Source of the DNA: Campanula takesimana
Taxonomy: Eukaryota > Streptophyta > Magnoliopsida > Asterales > Campanulaceae
Length of the DNA: 64,000 bases
Reading direction: 5' to 3'
NCBI GenBank assembly: GCA_026119855.1
Contig: JAOWBW010001458.1
Coordinates: forward strand, 186,001-250,000
In this document: piece by piece, positions 28,725-41,511 of the stretch
Layout: each line of letters begins with the position of its first letter
Numbering within the stretch: position 1 is the stretch's first letter
Program-made: the position numbers and the translations under genes
Notes under the pieces: model-generated
Told to the model about the DNA's origin: nothing
The model's input: the letters and a program-made list of their open reading frames with translations, nothing else
Database searches by the model: none

Positions 28725-30747
28725 CTAGTAGTTGTACCCGTGCCGATGGCACGGTGACGGTACGCAACAGAACAAAAGACTCTTGAATTAAGTGCTCCAA
28801 CACTCAAGAGACGCATGTTTCTTAGTAAATAAGGGACGGAGTTTGTATGTGTGCTACCCCAATCTAAAAAATCACTCATCACCAATTTCTTTCGCTAAAC
28901 AATCAAAGCCCTAAATAATTTTTATTTAAAAAAAATCAAAGCGAACAGAAAAGATGTAGAGTACGAATAAAAAAAATCAATTAGCAAAGCAGCAACAGTA
29001 TTACCTGGAGATTACTCCCAGATTTCAGATTCATATGATTGAAATTCGCAAATCAATGTTAGAATACAACCGTCAACCATCTACCTGATTAATTCTTGAA
29101 CAAATGTGCCTTAGAATTGGCTTCTTTTGCAGTTCCAAATCTCTTTGGAATTCCATCGCCTCTTCTCCAACTTCATTACATGCTGCTTCTTATTGTCATT
29201 TTAGGTGACCTATTGGAAAGTACCACTTACCCAAAAAAGAAAAAGTCTCTTCATTTTCTCTTACTTTCTCACTCACAAAAAAGAAAAGGTACTTTATTTT
29301 GGGCCGGAGAGAGTACCATTTTTCCGCTCACGAACCTCTTTCCCATGAAACCCCCTCCCAACCACATCCACTTTACTTTTTCCCCGCCAAACGCCCTCAA
29401 CCATGTAACTATTCTCTTTCTCGTAACCCTCAATCCAATACACTATTCTCTTTATTTACCCTTTTGAATGAATTGAAAATTGAGAAGTGAATTTCTTTAA
29501 GCCATACAAAATAACTCATCAAATACAACCACTCCCCATGCTACTATATCCACTGCCTATACCATATTACATAGCAGATTGACAAATTTGTCCTCAAACT
29601 ATATACTTATATTGAGAGAATATAATTGATACTCTTAAGTCCCTAAGTCCCTTTCCCTGTTTATAAGGAGAATCAATTCTAACCTTATTTATCTTTCGAT
29701 AAGAAGACCAAGCAAACCACACACATGCATGCCTGCATCAAGAGCAGAAGATTACAGAAAACAGAATCAAGAGGGCGAATGAAAACACACATGTAAAGAG
29801 AAGGAATGAATTCATAGTGGATAGTGCACAATACTAAACAACTATAATAGCCAAAAGTACAAAATACAATGAGCACAACTCATAAGCCAACAGCCAGGAA
29901 GTTCAAGTTATATAAATCATCTTCGAAACTGAAAAAATGACAGGTTAATTAAAATAACGAAAACCCAGCGAATGAAAGCGTTAAGGGATTTTGAGAAAAA
30001 TAATGAAGATGAAAGGCAGACCTTTTTGAAAGCCATTGACAACTGCGATCAAATGTAGTAACAGCGCACCTACAACATACGAAAGAGTGGAATGGTTACA
30101 ATCCTTCAAAAAAAGGTAGAGAGAACGATTGTCCCTGAACGTTGGTAACTCCTCCTCTTCGATACCACTGTATTATACTATTATGTATTTACACCGAACA
30201 AATTATTCAATCACCGCTGCATTTACACTGGAAAATACATTCAATCACCGCTGCATTTACACTGGAAAAGTTGTTCAATCCAAAGATTAACCTAATTTAA
30301 TTAAATTTAAAGCTATCAGATACGAAATCATCACCAAGTATGCCAATTTAGAACACCAAGAGAAAATTAGAAGGAAATTGAAAAGAAAGAATTTAGAGGA
30401 GAGAAAGTTACCTTCAACAGTAGGGATGGCGTTTAGGGCTTTGTTCAAGCTCCGACCAATGAGTGAATTGCCAGTAAGAGGGGGAGATTAGGTGAGAGAA
30501 TCTTCTAGTTCTATGGCTTTGTATATTTTTTGGTCGCATTGGTAAATGTTGAGAGGCGGAGAGGAGAGCTTCGTGTACGATGTAACTGCGCTGGAAACGG
30601 GGGAGAAGAGATCGTAGGATCAGTCTAGTAAACCGCCGTAAACCGTGTGCAAGATTGATTAATCTCAGCCACTCTTTATGGTAGTTACCAATTAATCCTA
30701 GCCACTCTTTATGATTCAGTTATTCATGACTCTTATTGTAATATAGA
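28725..30747 (-). mobile_element. Non-autonomous Helitron A (about 2.0 kb)
   Basis: Read on the minus strand it starts TCTATATTACAATAAGAG (30747 leftwards) and ends with a hairpin and CTAG. The stem CCGTGCC/GGCACGG (28738-28754, loop of 3) lies nine bases before the terminal CTAG (28728-28725), followed by host T. A 5' TC, a 3' hairpin and CTRR, with no target duplication, is the Helitron pattern. It carries a spliced-gene fragment (29903-30470). A MITE fragment (29217-29315) is also inside. Confidence 0.75.
29903..30470 (-). pseudogene. Gene fragment of three phase-consistent exons inside Helitron A
   Basis: On the minus strand three putative exons join in phase. The first ends at 30412 with donor GTAACT and encodes SLNKALNAIPTVE. 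The second is 30022-30069, between acceptor TGTAG and donor GTCTGC, and encodes ALLLHLIAVVNGFQK. The third runs from 29928, after a TTTTTTCAG acceptor, to TGA at 29905-29903 and encodes VSKMIYIT. Phases are 1 and 1, exactly compatible. An in-frame stop upstream of the first part near 30490 shows the 5' end of the gene is missing or lies beyond another intron. I do not recognise the protein. Confidence 0.4.
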
Positions 30748-32410
30748 CTAGTACTATGCCCGTGCCGGATGGCACGGTGCCGGTATGAAGTGGTGACAGT
30801 ATGAAACAACGACATGCTCGACTCTCCACAAATAACTGAAAACACATATCATTCTATGGAAATTCCATGTATATCACTTAGTATACTGCTCGGTAGAATC
30901 TCAAGATGCTTGCTACTTCTACCAATCAACTGAACTGGTCGTTTCTGAACCAATTCCTATTTTTGTTAATTTTTTCATGTGTCTAAAGCATTCAAATACC
31001 TTAAAGCTATTCACAATGCATTACGCTTCATTCTCACATGTGCCCTGATAATAGCACTTCTTTTATCTTGCTCAGCCTTTTCCACCAAACTTGGTCCTCA
31101 CTGCTTCCTGTGCATCAACCTGTTTTGCTTATAGTTGGCAGCCCTCTTAGTCCGTATTTTCTGTATAGAATCTTGTTCAAACAAACTGTCAAATTGAACA
31201 AATTGAAGTTTCGCTCTGGAGTAGTTAGTAAAAATGGAGGGCGAAAATAATCTAACGTACCGTGATAAGAGTAGATATAAGTGTGTCGCCATGAATTTCG
31301 ATTCCTTTAACCTTTTCAGATGTAGTTTGTCCCTACACATTCTTCTCTAAAAAACATGAAATTATTTCATTGAAGGAATGCTAAAATCTACTGCGCCAAA
31401 CCACAATAACAATATTTATAAACCTGGATTTATGTATTAATCCTTTTCATTTGCATCGAAAAGAAGAACAAATTTTTTGAATGTCATGCAAAATCCTAAT
31501 TCAAATGGCAGCAAAATTTAATGATGGATTCATAATCTGTAAAAAGCAATTGAGAACTCAGACACAAAGTTGCCAATTAACAATTTGCAAACACCGTTTC
31601 CTACAAAAGAAACATTAAAAAACCGAGTTACCAAATTGAAGTAGGAAGAAGTTGAGGCAGAATGACAAAAATCAAACAATTATCGTAACTGGTAAGGAGA
31701 AGAATTCGAGCTTCCTTTTCTGATTTGAGAATGAGTTTGTAAGAGACTTGGTTTCTGATTTGAGGAGGAGTTATTATGAAGTTGTGTAAGGGATAAAGAT
31801 TACAACATTGAATCACAGCCACTTTTTATGGTGGTTGAGAAAAGATCTTGACCTCTCTTTATAAGTTGGTTATTCATGAGTGCTATTGTAATATAGCACT
31901 TAACCAAACAAAGGATTAGAAGTCGTGAGGAAGTGGAGTGAAACAAACACCTTCCAAGCACTTAACCAAACAAACATTTCTCAACAAAATAGGATTGAAG
32001 TGCAAAAGTTATACCTAAATGGGCTGTACAGCGACGAAATTGCCGGAGAGGATTTGACGGCGAATGAGTGGCCGGTAGAGCGAGACAAAAACCCCACATA
32101 ATAGGGTCATCGCCTTTGGCTTCGTCGTTGTCGGAGAGGATTTGACCGCGCATGAGGTAGACCTCACGGAGGCTGGTGATTTCATCATTGAAACTCGTAA
32201 GAGCGTGAAAAAAAGGGAAGAAGGAAAACGGAAACCGCCAACTCTAATCCGTTTGATTAGAGCAATCGACAAAAGATCTAAGGACTGAAATTAAAGTGGA
32301 AAAAAATCATTTAATAACATGCGTAGGATGGAGGCAGTTGCAAAACAATCCAATCCATTCTTTGTCTCAAGTCAATAGGTGGTTATTCTTGAGCTCTATT
32401 ATAATATAGA
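30748..32410 (-). mobile_element. Helitron B, abutting Helitron A
   Basis: Its 3' CTAG (30751-30748) directly touches the 5' TC of Helitron A. The hairpin CCGTGCC/GGCACGG is at 30760-30777 (4-base loop). A matching 5' terminus, TCTATATTATAATAGAGCTC on the minus strand, ends at 32410. A second 5'-like terminus near 31870-31898 suggests internal rearrangement or a nested copy. Beyond the Helitron ends I see no gene. Confidence 0.6.
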
Positions 32411-32533
32411 GCGTGAAAAAAAAAGGGAAGAAGGAAAACGGAAACCGTCAACTCTAATCCGTTTGATTAGAGCAATCGACAAAAGATCTAAGGACTGAAA
32501 TTAAAGTGGAAAAAATTCATTTAATAACATGCA
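32202..32533. repeat. Direct repeat of about 125 bp
   Basis: The segment gagcgtgaaaaaaa...taataacatgc at 32202-32326 recurs at 32408-32533 with only a few differences, including the distinctive aatccgtttgattagagcaa words. The 5' end of a Helitron (to 32410) lies between the copies. Confidence 0.75.
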
Positions 32534-32593
32534 TGCAAAACAAAATGAAAGTATGAAATACACAGAGAGTGGAAAAAATTCATTTAATGTTCT

Positions 32594-35500
32594 GTCATTT
32601 ATGCCCGTGCCCGTGGCACGGTGACAGTACAAACACGATGATGGTACATGCATGATGATATGTTAATATGTCAAAGAACATATTCTCTCCGTCCCAAATT
32701 GATAGTCCCATTAAACTTTTCAAACATTTTACAGAAATATATCTCCAATGTTCTGTCACTGAATACTCAGTTACATGTCACCGCATTCATGTGCTTATTA
32801 GTTTCGCCATTGTTGTCTTATCCCATCCTCCACCGCCACCTTCGCCATTGTTGTCATGATACAGGTGAAAGAGCAACACAAATGACATAAAAGTCTCAAA
32901 CGCTAAACTTTCTCAAGTAATGACATGCATGACAACATCAACAGTAAAATACTTGAAAACAGAAAAAAATAAAACACCCCCATTTGACAGAACCAAATTA
33001 ATAGAAAAGCGAAAAAGAAGAAAAGCAATAATTTTAACCATTTGCAGAAAGGTGGTGGGAGAAGGGATTGAGAATTGGAGAGATGAAATCATTTAAGACA
33101 ACAGTAGGTAGTTTAATGGTCAAGCATACCTTATAAGATTCACTTGCTGAAATACAACAATATAAGCTTTTGCATTATCATAACAAATGTTCTCCGTATA
33201 GGGAGGCACCAGTTTGCTGTCATTTATTCCGTAGCTCTGTCTTTATCACTTACTGGTCAAATACATGTAATTCAAGTGGTTGCTCATCTTTCTTCCCCCA
33301 CGCACATACAACCTCTGCCACGTTCCATCAAAAAAGAATATAGATCAGATCCAAATAGAGATACTTAAAAATTTTGGATTATATCCTCACTTTGGCTAGA
33401 AAAATTAGAAGTAAAAATGAAGGCATAAGCCACCAACTTGATCAAGGGCAAAGTTGATTTGCCATGGCATATAGGTACTTGCAATTTATGTAACAAATGA
33501 TATACCTTTATATTATGAATGCCTCCAGTCCATGGGCCTCTGTATTGACACCATGCTCCAATTGAGCAGGGATGCTTTCTTAAAGTATCTCTATCTATTA
33601 GTACATAAAAAAGAAAATGCAGGACCATGGCATCGTAGCTTACCCAATTCCTTTTCTTTTCTTTTTTTACCATATTGGATGACAGGTTCTCATTGCCCAT
33701 TTGACATTGCTATTCTGGCCAAAGATGTCAAACTCGCTTCATTCATCGGAACCTTCCCCGAATCATTTCCTCATAGATTTCAGACTCCTCTTGATCGCAT
33801 AATTTTTCACGCCTTCACTTACCGTAGTTCTATAACTTTCTCTATCATTTGCATGTTCAGCATCACCAATCATCAAACAAAGTAACCCATCCAATGTTTG
33901 ACCCCCCCTCCCCCACAACAACTCCCAATAGCAATTAAAGAATTGGTTAAAAAATCCTTCTACTTCTCTTTACAGTTTGCGTGCCTCGGGAGATGAATCC
34001 GCCATACTCAAACTCGTAGCTCTAAATGAATCCGTCATACTATTACTCAATCTCCTAGCTCTACTCCCACTATTTGCAGGCTTGATGATTACAGCAGCAC
34101 AATGGTAACTGCTGTGAGTCGGGAGCGAGAAGCGACATTACTGCAGAAGTCAAAGGTAAACCTAAAATAAAATCAAATCGAAATTCCCTGATGTAGTAGA
34201 GAAGCCAAAACGATAGTAGAATAAACAAAATTGAGGGTTTCAGCGTTACCTCAGCCATTTCATTTCTCTCTACCATACATATAGTGTAAATCTTTTGCTT
34301 CTGACTACAAATTAAACTAATATTGAATACACGAATGAAGCGATTTTATCACACGAAGTTATCCGGAAAAAAATAATTATACCCACTACTGCACTATACG
34401 ACCGCAAATAAATCTCCTAATTCATAAATTAATTTGAATCAAATGCCCAAACTTTAATTGGTTTAAAATCTAAAAAAAATGTCTTGACCTCCACAAACTT
34501 AAACAAATTACCTACACAGATATGAGAATCATAATTTAGTGAGTGTACCTAAATACAATCAATATAAGAACAGTATAGTCGAAATATGTGACAATTATTT
34601 TGTTGTAAGAAAAATGGAGATATAGAGAGATGGGTGAGAAAAGAGTTCTACCTGTGTGCTACAGTAACATGCAAGTTAAAAGGCGAAGCCATCGGACTGC
34701 ATCCCGCTCCTGATAATCAAGATTGCCACAACTTATAAGTGTAGTTAACAGAAGTTGAATAGGTTAGGAGAGGGAGAGGAGGAAGAAATCGACAGTTAAT
34801 CCAAAACAAAATCAAATAGAAATAACAAAACAGTTCAAACGGTAGAAGAATAAAGAAAATTGAAGTTTTCACAGTTAACTCAGCCCTTGCAATTCTGCAT
34901 TTAAAATTTTAGGATTGTCGTAAACCCACATCAAAATTCAAAATCATCGCGGAGAAGAGATGGAGTTGGACGTCCCAAACAGAAATCAAAAGAGGAGCGA
35001 ACATACCTCGAAAACATAAATTGTGTGCAGCTGGTCGGTTGATTAGGGGCACCCTCTTCACAATCGTCACCTCCCGTCAATTACCTGCACCCAACCCAAT
35101 GATAAAACAAAATAGTAGTAATTCACAAAACCTAATTTTGGTCAAAGAAGAAAGCGCAATGATAAAACCAATTGAGAGAGCGGAGAAAGAATGCAGTCGT
35201 GCGCAACCGTCAAGACGTGAGCAACAGTTGAATTAATCATAGCACTTTAGTGAGATTAATAGGCAAAACGGGGGCAAGAGGGAGCAAGAGTTTCAATTTT
35301 CGGAAAATGGAGGGGAGAGGGGATGCTTACGGAGAACTGAGAAGATGAATGGCCGCCGGTGGGTCTTGTACGGGGAGTAAGAGCAGGAGTTTCCTGTGTT
35401 GGTTTTAGGCGTCGGATGGGAGAAGGCGTAAACAAAACAGGACGGAGGAATAGAAACCGCCAAACCTTGGCCGTATGATCGGTCCATTTGATGATTAATC

Positions 35501-35633
35501 CGACGATTGAAAATAACACAAAAAAAGACTCATTAATAATAGCCCTAGGATCACAGCGGTTATCGATTAATCTGAGCCGCTCTTTGTCTTTTATCAATAA
35601 GCGGTTATTTTTGACCTGTATTATAATATAGGA
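32594..35633 (-). mobile_element. Helitron C (3' terminus damaged)
   Basis: The family hairpin CCGTGCC/GGCACGG is at 32605-32621, but the expected CTAG beyond it is lost. The 5' terminus on the minus strand, TCCTATATTATAATACAGG, ends at 35633. The word pattern cagccgctctttgt just inside it matches the insides of Helitrons A, B and D. The body is AT-rich, with scattered short open frames but no recognised exon. Confidence 0.55.
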
Positions 35634-36202
35634 AATGGGCTTGCCCCACCCCACCAATAATGGAGCAAACCGTTTAATCTCTCAAAGAGATCCGTCTCAC
35701 GTAAGTCTTTGTCTTTAAACAATATTGTTCTCATAAAATTCACATATTACACAAAAACCATCCCTTTCATATTTACACTTGAGAATGTGAACGAATGCCG
35801 ATCCCGTTGGTTTTAAGTCAAAAAACGTGAGAAAAGAGTGAGGTAGTAACACACCACGTGGTGATAACTTAATGGTAAAGATAAAGTAAATAGTATGGCT
35901 CATTCAATAACTCTCCAAAATATCCTCACTTTCTCATCTCTTCTATAATATCGCTCAAATAGAAGAAAGTGACTCCCAACTTCTGCGGAATCCCGTCCTA
36001 TCCCTTTACATTCTCCAAGAGGCACAAACTGGGATTTGTGAATTTCCATTTTCTTTACTGTCGTAAACAAAATAAAAGACATTTTTGAAAAAATTTGGTA
36101 AAAAAAGCGTAGAAGAAGAAAGTTTTTTCAAAAAAGTCCTCTCAACACATATTTTTTTTAAATAAACATTTATTTAAGGATGAAGGGAATGACAAAGAGA
36201 TA
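35634..36202. other. No gene seen; MITE fragment
   Basis: AT-rich intergenic DNA. A right-half Stowaway fragment (catttatttaaggatgaaggga) ends near 36190. Confidence 0.4.
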
Positions 36203-36473
36203 TACTCCCTCCGTCCCGCCGGAAATTGCAAAACTTACCATTTTGGGCGTCCCATAGAAATTGCAAAATCCATAAATGGAAAGTTTTTAATACTTTTCAA
36301 TTAGTGGGTCCCACTTCTCATACTCACATCCACTAACCCACTAACTATTCTCTACCCCACTTTCTCTCTCCCACTCAACTATCAACACTCACAACACATC
36401 ACCTTTTTCACTTTTTCCCTTAATTCTTGTGCCATAATTTTTTTTTTAAGTTTCCGGCGGGACGGAGGTAGTA
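36203..36473. mobile_element. Stowaway MITE (267 bp)
   Basis: TA duplications (36203-36204, 36472-36473) enclose ends ctccctccgtcccgccggaa and ttccggcgggacggaggtag, complementary except for one base. Confidence 0.92.
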
Positions 36474-36574
36474 TTAAATTCGTCTTAAAATAACAAATTG
36501 TACCAATTTTATTTTAGGTATCACATTGATAAGTCTCATTATCTAAAATGTTCAACTTTTATTCATTTTATATT

Positions 36575-37500
36575 GGGGAAATGACAATTTAGGGTCCAAA
36601 GTTTGGGGGGTGTGTGCCAATAGGGGTCTGATGTATCAATTTTCTTAATTTAGGGTCCAAAGTTAACAACGTTAGTCAATTAAGGGTTTTTGGACTAAGT
36701 TGCAAAGAAAATCCAGTTAAGTAACAGAAAAACTTAACTAGAGTTAGGTTTTGATGTTCGCCTGGGCTGTCATTTCACACACCCCTTATACAATGGACCC
36801 TAAATTTTCTTTCACTTTTATTATTAAATTTTTGAATAATTTTAATTAATTCAAAAATAATAATAAATAAAATAATAAGCAAATAAAAAATTAAAGTGAT
36901 TTTTTTAAACCGCAAATAATGAAGTTATAAACAAGAAAAATTAATAATAAAAATAAAAAAATAATTTTATAAATAAAATAAATAATTGGAATACTAATAT
37001 TAATAATGAAACAATACTAACCACCACCACAGAAAAAAAAATAAAAAAAATTGTCCAAATCCTCACTTTCTTCTTTCTAAAAAAATAAAGTGGTTTTTTT
37101 TTACACTTTTTCCTTTTTAAAAATTGTACTTTTTATTTTATAGTGGTTCTAATGAATTTTTTATTTTTTTTTTTGTATTTCTTGAAAAAATATTTTCGGT
37201 AAATGACGTCTTAATTATTAGTTAATTTAATATAAGAAAGTAAAATTTAATATTTCAATTTTTTTTAATTAATTTTCTACATCTGAAATGACAATATGCT
37301 CATGCAAATAATAAAAACAAACTCCAGTTAAGTCCATGTCAAAACACTTGTAACTTAACTGGATTCCGTTAACAGAATCGTTAAAAAACCCTAAACTGCA
37401 CAACTTTTGCAACTTTAGACCCTAAATTGACAAAATTGATACATCAGACCCCTATTAGCACACACCCCCAAAACTTTGGACCCTAAATTGTCATTTCCCC
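36575..37500. mobile_element. Long-TIR element, probably MULE-type (926 bp)
   Basis: Inverted ends of about 95 bp begin ggggaaatgacaatttaggg on both strands and continue through gtctgatgtatcaattttg. The flanks are AT-rich and no exact duplication could be read, so assignment to MULE rests on resemblance to the 52501-53970 element (ggggaaatagcac). The interior is A/T-rich and non-coding. Confidence 0.7.
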
Positions 37501-37579
37501 ATATATTTACTATACATCACTTGTCATACTTACACACTTAAATTGTAGGTCTCCCACTCATATCATCCTACTCACAACG

Positions 37580-37990
37580 ATGTCGGGAGCCTTTGACTTC
37601 TTCCTTTTGTTGGGAGCCATAGAATGATTATGATATTTGTTTTTGGTGCAATGCTTGAGATGTTTGATTCCGCATTTAATGTTGACTCAAATGCGTCACT
37701 TTCTTGTATTTTCAAAAACAAAGTTTTACCGTTCGGGGGTTTACTAAAGGCCAGTGTTGAGCACTGTCCAAGTTTTACTTGGAGAAACATTTGGGCATCA
37801 AATGTCATAGGTTCTCAAGGACATTCATTGAAGATTCAGTTAGGGGTTGGCTATCATTATTCGAGATGTGCTAGGCAATTTATGTGTAAATCTTAATTGC
37901 AACTATTACATTATTGACGAGCCTCCGTCATTTATGGAACGCCGTCTTTTAAACTTTATTAATGTAATTATGTGTTATTTGCTTTTAAAA
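37580..37990 (+). pseudogene. LINE-type retrotransposon fragment
   Basis: The frame from 37624 contains VLPFGGLLKASVEHCPSFTW then RNIWASN. This resembles the segment of plant LINE ORF2 just before the zinc-binding reverse transcriptase domain (usually PSFTWRSI). The similarity fades after 37880. It is a short remnant with no reverse transcriptase motif and no poly(A) tail. Confidence 0.4.
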
Positions 37991-38041
37991 AAAAATCGAT
38001 TAATCCAATCAAACGAGTCCTTAATTAAACAATTTAAACTA

Positions 38042-38299
38042 TACTCCCTCCGTCCCATTTTAAACTTCAAAATTTTCAATTTGGGTGTGCTATTTTAAAC
38101 TTCAAAACCTAAAAAGGAAAGTTTTTTTATACTTCTTTATTTATGGTCTCACATGTCATACTCACAACAATTACCCACTAACTATTTTGTACCCCACTTT
38201 CTATCTCCTACCAAACCATCTACACTAACAACACATTACATTTTTCTTAATTCTTGAACCCAATTTTTTTTTGAAGTTTAAAATGGGACGGAGGGAGTA
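38042..38299. mobile_element. Stowaway MITE (254 bp)
   Basis: TA duplications (38042-38043, 38298-38299) flank perfectly complementary ends ctccctccgtcccattttaa and ttaaaatgggacggagggag. Confidence 0.94.
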
Positions 38300-39146
38300 C
38301 ATAGGATTACATCAATTTGTTCTAAATACATCTTTGTAATGAGACTCTGAAAATAGTCACTATTAAAATCTATAATACAAAAGGAAATGGTTTTAACCAC
38401 CTCCTAAAAATACATAAAGAGTGGTCAGGATTAACCCATAACCGCCACGATCTGAAGGCTCACATTATTTCTCTATTTTTCATTTTTTTCTCATCCGTCC
38501 AGATGAATTCTCCCAAGTTAATCATGTGGCTGTCATTTGACGGTTTCTGCTATGCCTCGCCGTTCTCCTCTTCCTCGAACGCAATCGGCCACTCTTCTTC
38601 CCAGTTCATCGACGCAAACCAAACCCCATCCCCGGCTATTCTCCGGCGGTCCTTCGACCGCTTCTCTACTCCCCTCCTCCCTCTTCCTCCAATTCCAGAG
38701 CTTGAACGACGTTCTCTTCTCTCTCCCTACGCAATCACTGCTTCTGATTTTTGCTCTCCAGAGTTATTTTTTTTTATTGATTTCAGGTTTTCGTTCCGAT
38801 AGGCCGATTGAGGCGGTCGTTGGGATTTCATGGTTTTACCAAACATTATCTTCATTCCAATCCTTATCTTCCTTTTAGTGTTTGGATTTCAATGTCCAGC
38901 ACTATCTCGCAAAAGGCTAGTCTTTTGTATAACATTTTAATTTACTTTAAATCCAAAGTGACTATGAGCAGAATTAGGGGAAAATCCCCCACCCACTATC
39001 TCTGTAAGAATTAGAGGAAGAAGGGCGGGAGGAAGAATGTTGAGAAGACGGGGAGAATGGAGATGATGGATGTCTAAATGTGAAACTGCCACTTTATGTC
39101 CATTTTTAATATTGATTCATTTTGCGATGGAGGGAGTATGATTTTT

Positions 39147-41511
39147 TGTCGCGCCCCAGACCCGTGGTCCTACCTGGCCCCACGCTCGGGACACGATTGG
39201 AAGACGTTGTAAAATACTTTTGAAAATTTTTCGAAATGTACTTTTATAAAGTTTAACAAAATCCACCCTTGAAGTTCAAAGACTTCCACTAACTTTCAAA
39301 CAAACTTTTCAAACCACTTTCACAAACGAAAGTATTTAGCCCGAAAGCTTACAAATTTTTATACAAATGTACAAACACCGACATTATCCAAAATATAGGT
39401 GTTACAAGATGATAAAGTCAAGGAAACTCTACCCAAAAGGTTATACATCTATGTAATGTAACCTTGACAAAACTCATATCCCAAACTCTTACCACCACGA
39501 CGTCCTCCCGTGCAATTACCCTATTCCCTGGACTCGCCTTTATCTAAAACAGTAAACAAATAAGGGGTGAGAATGAATCTCAGTAAGCTACTAAAATGCA
39601 GCTACGTTACATGCTGATATGATAATCATAAAGAAACAATATCAACAAATAATCATATAGCATATAGCACATAACATGAGAGGCTCCCTATCGCCAACCG
39701 TCCCATACCGGTTGGAAATAACGACCAACTCATCATACAACACATAGTGTAGGAGTAAACACTCATACGGGAATACCAAGCCAAGGTTTACCGAATAAAC
39801 ATAACTATCTGAGAATACCATCTGAGAAAACCATCTGAGAAAACCATCTGAGCAGCATAAATAGCTGAAGCCGGGATCCCGAAAACCAAACCATAACCAA
39901 TAGAACCAAAGTAACCAGAGAGGGAAATATGGCACATAGTCATAACCCAAATGCTCACCAAAGGGAGCGATTCATCCCATCCAAGGCCAATCTGGACTGG
40001 GGAAACTGAGAAGGCACAGTGGACACCTTATAGTGAACTTGGCTTGTGTGCCACTATAATTCTCCCACCGCCTGACACAGAAAGTACCAATGGAAAACCT
40101 TATAGTGAACTTACTTGTAACACTATAATTCTCCTATTGCCTGACTCCACAACAAGACCAGCTGGACTTTCCACAAAGAGCACAGTAATAAATACTTGCT
40201 AAACAACAACAACCGGGCAATGATTCTAAAATAAGGAACCAAGCCAAACACATCACAAAGATGAACCAATCCAAACCACATCAAAAGATGTTCAACAATA
40301 CCCCATGTAACACTTATTCATATTACCTAACACATTTGTTCACAAAGGAACCAATTTCAAACACTAGGGTGTTCCACAACAACCCTCTAGGTACTCTAGG
40401 ATATCACCTAAGACCTAGACCAAGATTTAACTCTAATTCACTTGGATTTAAACAACTCAAACTTTTCAGCATCCCTAGGTGGTCGCCCACACCAGAATGT
40501 GCGGCCGCCTAAAACACTATGTCTCAAGACAAAAATCTTCCAGATAAGTGTGCGGCCGCACGCCCTATTTGGGCGGCCGCCCAACACACTCGACAGGCCA
40601 AAACCAAAATGATTTATACTCCTTTCGTTTCACCGTCCCAAAAGTATAAATATAATTTTTCTAATATACTAATATACTCATTTAAGGATACTTTCATTCA
40701 TTTTCCCGTCCCAAGAATAATAGTATAATTTTTATAATATACTTATTTAACATTTAACTCAAGTTAATATTTTACCGTCCCACAAGTAGGAGTATACTTT
40801 CAAACACTTATACTAACATTCTCAGGATATAAACATACTCCATATACATACTTGCATACAAACCAAGTCACTTACCCAGTATAATTATACTCCCTTTGTC
40901 CCAAATAAACAAGTATAACAAATATTACCCAATTCACAAAATAACAATTACAAGTATTAGGTATAACATATATGACCATTTTAACATTTAAAGGGGAATT
41001 AGTAACTTACCTATTTCCGGAAAAAAGTATCGCAGAAATATGTTTTGTTCGGTTAGAAATGACCTACTCAACGCCCTGATCATTTTTATATAATTAGTTT
41101 TTAAAACGGATAAGTAAATAAAAAGAATTAAATCGAAATAGGTTGAACTTACCTTTTCTCTCACCCTAGGAAGAAACGAGGAAAAGTTGCTGAATATGTT
41201 GTTGACACAGAGGAAGAAAAGGATGATAAGCATATGAAGATTTTTACCTCAACATTATGTTTTAGTCACTCGACTTTCATTTTTAACACTTAAGTCCATG
41301 TAGTTATATTTTTTACAAAGGACCCTAAAGTATCAACTTAATCATTTAACTCCTTTAACCATTATTACTACTAACTAAGTAAATAACACAAATAATCATA
41401 CAATATGTGCAAGTCATAAAATATGATGCAACACATAAAATGCACACATAATGTCAAATTAAAATCCCCAAAAATATTAAATAAATAGGAACGGGTTTTG
41501 GGGTCGTTACA
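39147..41511 (-). repeat. 3' LTR of the Gypsy element (2365 bp)
   Basis: Nearly identical to 45237-47586. The main length difference is a short tandem duplication of accatctgagaaa at about 39817-39850. Each LTR contains a gcggccgc-rich island (about 40500-40582 here) and several ccgtcccaaaagtat words resembling MITE ends. Confidence 0.92.

Noticed and set aside
29096..29490. 123-residue frame within Helitron A
   Set aside because: It spans a MITE fragment and T/C-rich DNA; no protein family resemblance.
39817..39860. Repeated ccatctgagaaaa words, looked at as a possible CRISPR-like array
   Set aside because: Only three short tandem units inside a plant LTR and no spacers of even length.
40500..40590. 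Clustered gcggccgc words in the Gypsy LTR, looked at as cloning-vector sequence
   Set aside because: They recur in the second LTR within otherwise matching plant sequence, so they belong to the element.
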